Source: Cordylochernes scorpioides (lineage: Eukaryota; Arthropoda; Arachnida; Pseudoscorpiones; Chernetidae). From it: 64,000 nucleotides of DNA. The stretch is from assembly GCA_030710605.1 (NCBI GenBank), contig CP092880.1:4496909-4560908 (forward strand), given 5' to 3'. Positions 63,862-64,000 of the stretch are shown here, in pieces. The first letter of the stretch is position 1. Each line of letters begins with the position of its first letter. The position numbers were made by a program, and so were the translations under genes. Below the pieces are notes generated by a model. It searched no databases. It was not told the origin of the DNA and saw only the letters and a program-made list of their open reading frames with translations.

Positions 63862-64000
63862 TAATCATTTCCCTGAATAAAGTGACCGAGATTCACTGAA
63901 ACGATTTATTTTTTTTATTTAGATAATCCAGATACCTCATGCTACACTGAAGGGTGGAATCTTAGAACAATGTTCTAAATGTGACAGGAAAGGTTTACTA
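63862..64000. other. Repeat-like edge
   Basis: CATGCTACACTGAAGGGTGG then AATCTTAGAACAATG matches the 3' part of the dispersed family near 44050 and 61320, so another copy probably begins beyond the window or inverts here. Confidence 0.45.

Overview
The window is AT-rich, non-coding animal DNA made almost entirely of transposable elements and minisatellites. No housekeeping gene, rRNA or bacterial feature is visible. LINE fragments with a GHLR...KCQ C-terminal finger, BEL/Pao and Penelope-type elements and a tRNA-derived SINE suggest an arthropod. I infer an arachnid, possibly a spider, from remembered LINE C-termini; that placement is not demonstrated here.

Layout. 1-8 kb: MITEs, 76-bp ACTCATGG-family blocks, a LINE 3' end and a Helitron-like element. 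8.2-11.0 kb: 21-bp minisatellite, open on both strands. 11-18.3 kb: MITEs, foldback elements and a LINE with target-site duplications. 18.66-22.85 kb: 30/21-bp minisatellite, then a 29-bp array (to 23.95 kb). 26.5-28.8 kb: 31-bp array. 30.8-40.87 kb: 55-bp array split by a 6.15-kb BEL/Pao retrotransposon on the minus strand, with LTRs identical by eye, target duplication ACCAT and one in-frame TGA between RNase H and integrase. 41-45.5 kb: a Penelope-like unit with a complete hammerhead ribozyme, a Helitron-like element carrying a perfect 130-bp palindrome, and a mariner-type transposase pseudogene split by a MITE that is itself split by a SINE. 47.1-48.5 kb: the only candidate host coding exon, an acidic protein with 16-residue repeats. 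49-51.9 kb: a 109-bp satellite whose unit looks like a pogo-type MITE. 52-64 kb: SINEs, LINE 3' ends with clear target duplications, foldback elements and a second complete hammerhead.

Most of the sequence is explained by transposition (TPRT, terminal-inverted-repeat, Helitron-like, Penelope-like), nested insertion and tandem amplification. The most distinctive signals are the hammerhead ribozymes and the family of hairpin-like insertions with degenerate hammerhead cores, several with 10-13 bp target duplications. The long ORFs over the minisatellites come from repeat units divisible by three and are not good gene evidence.
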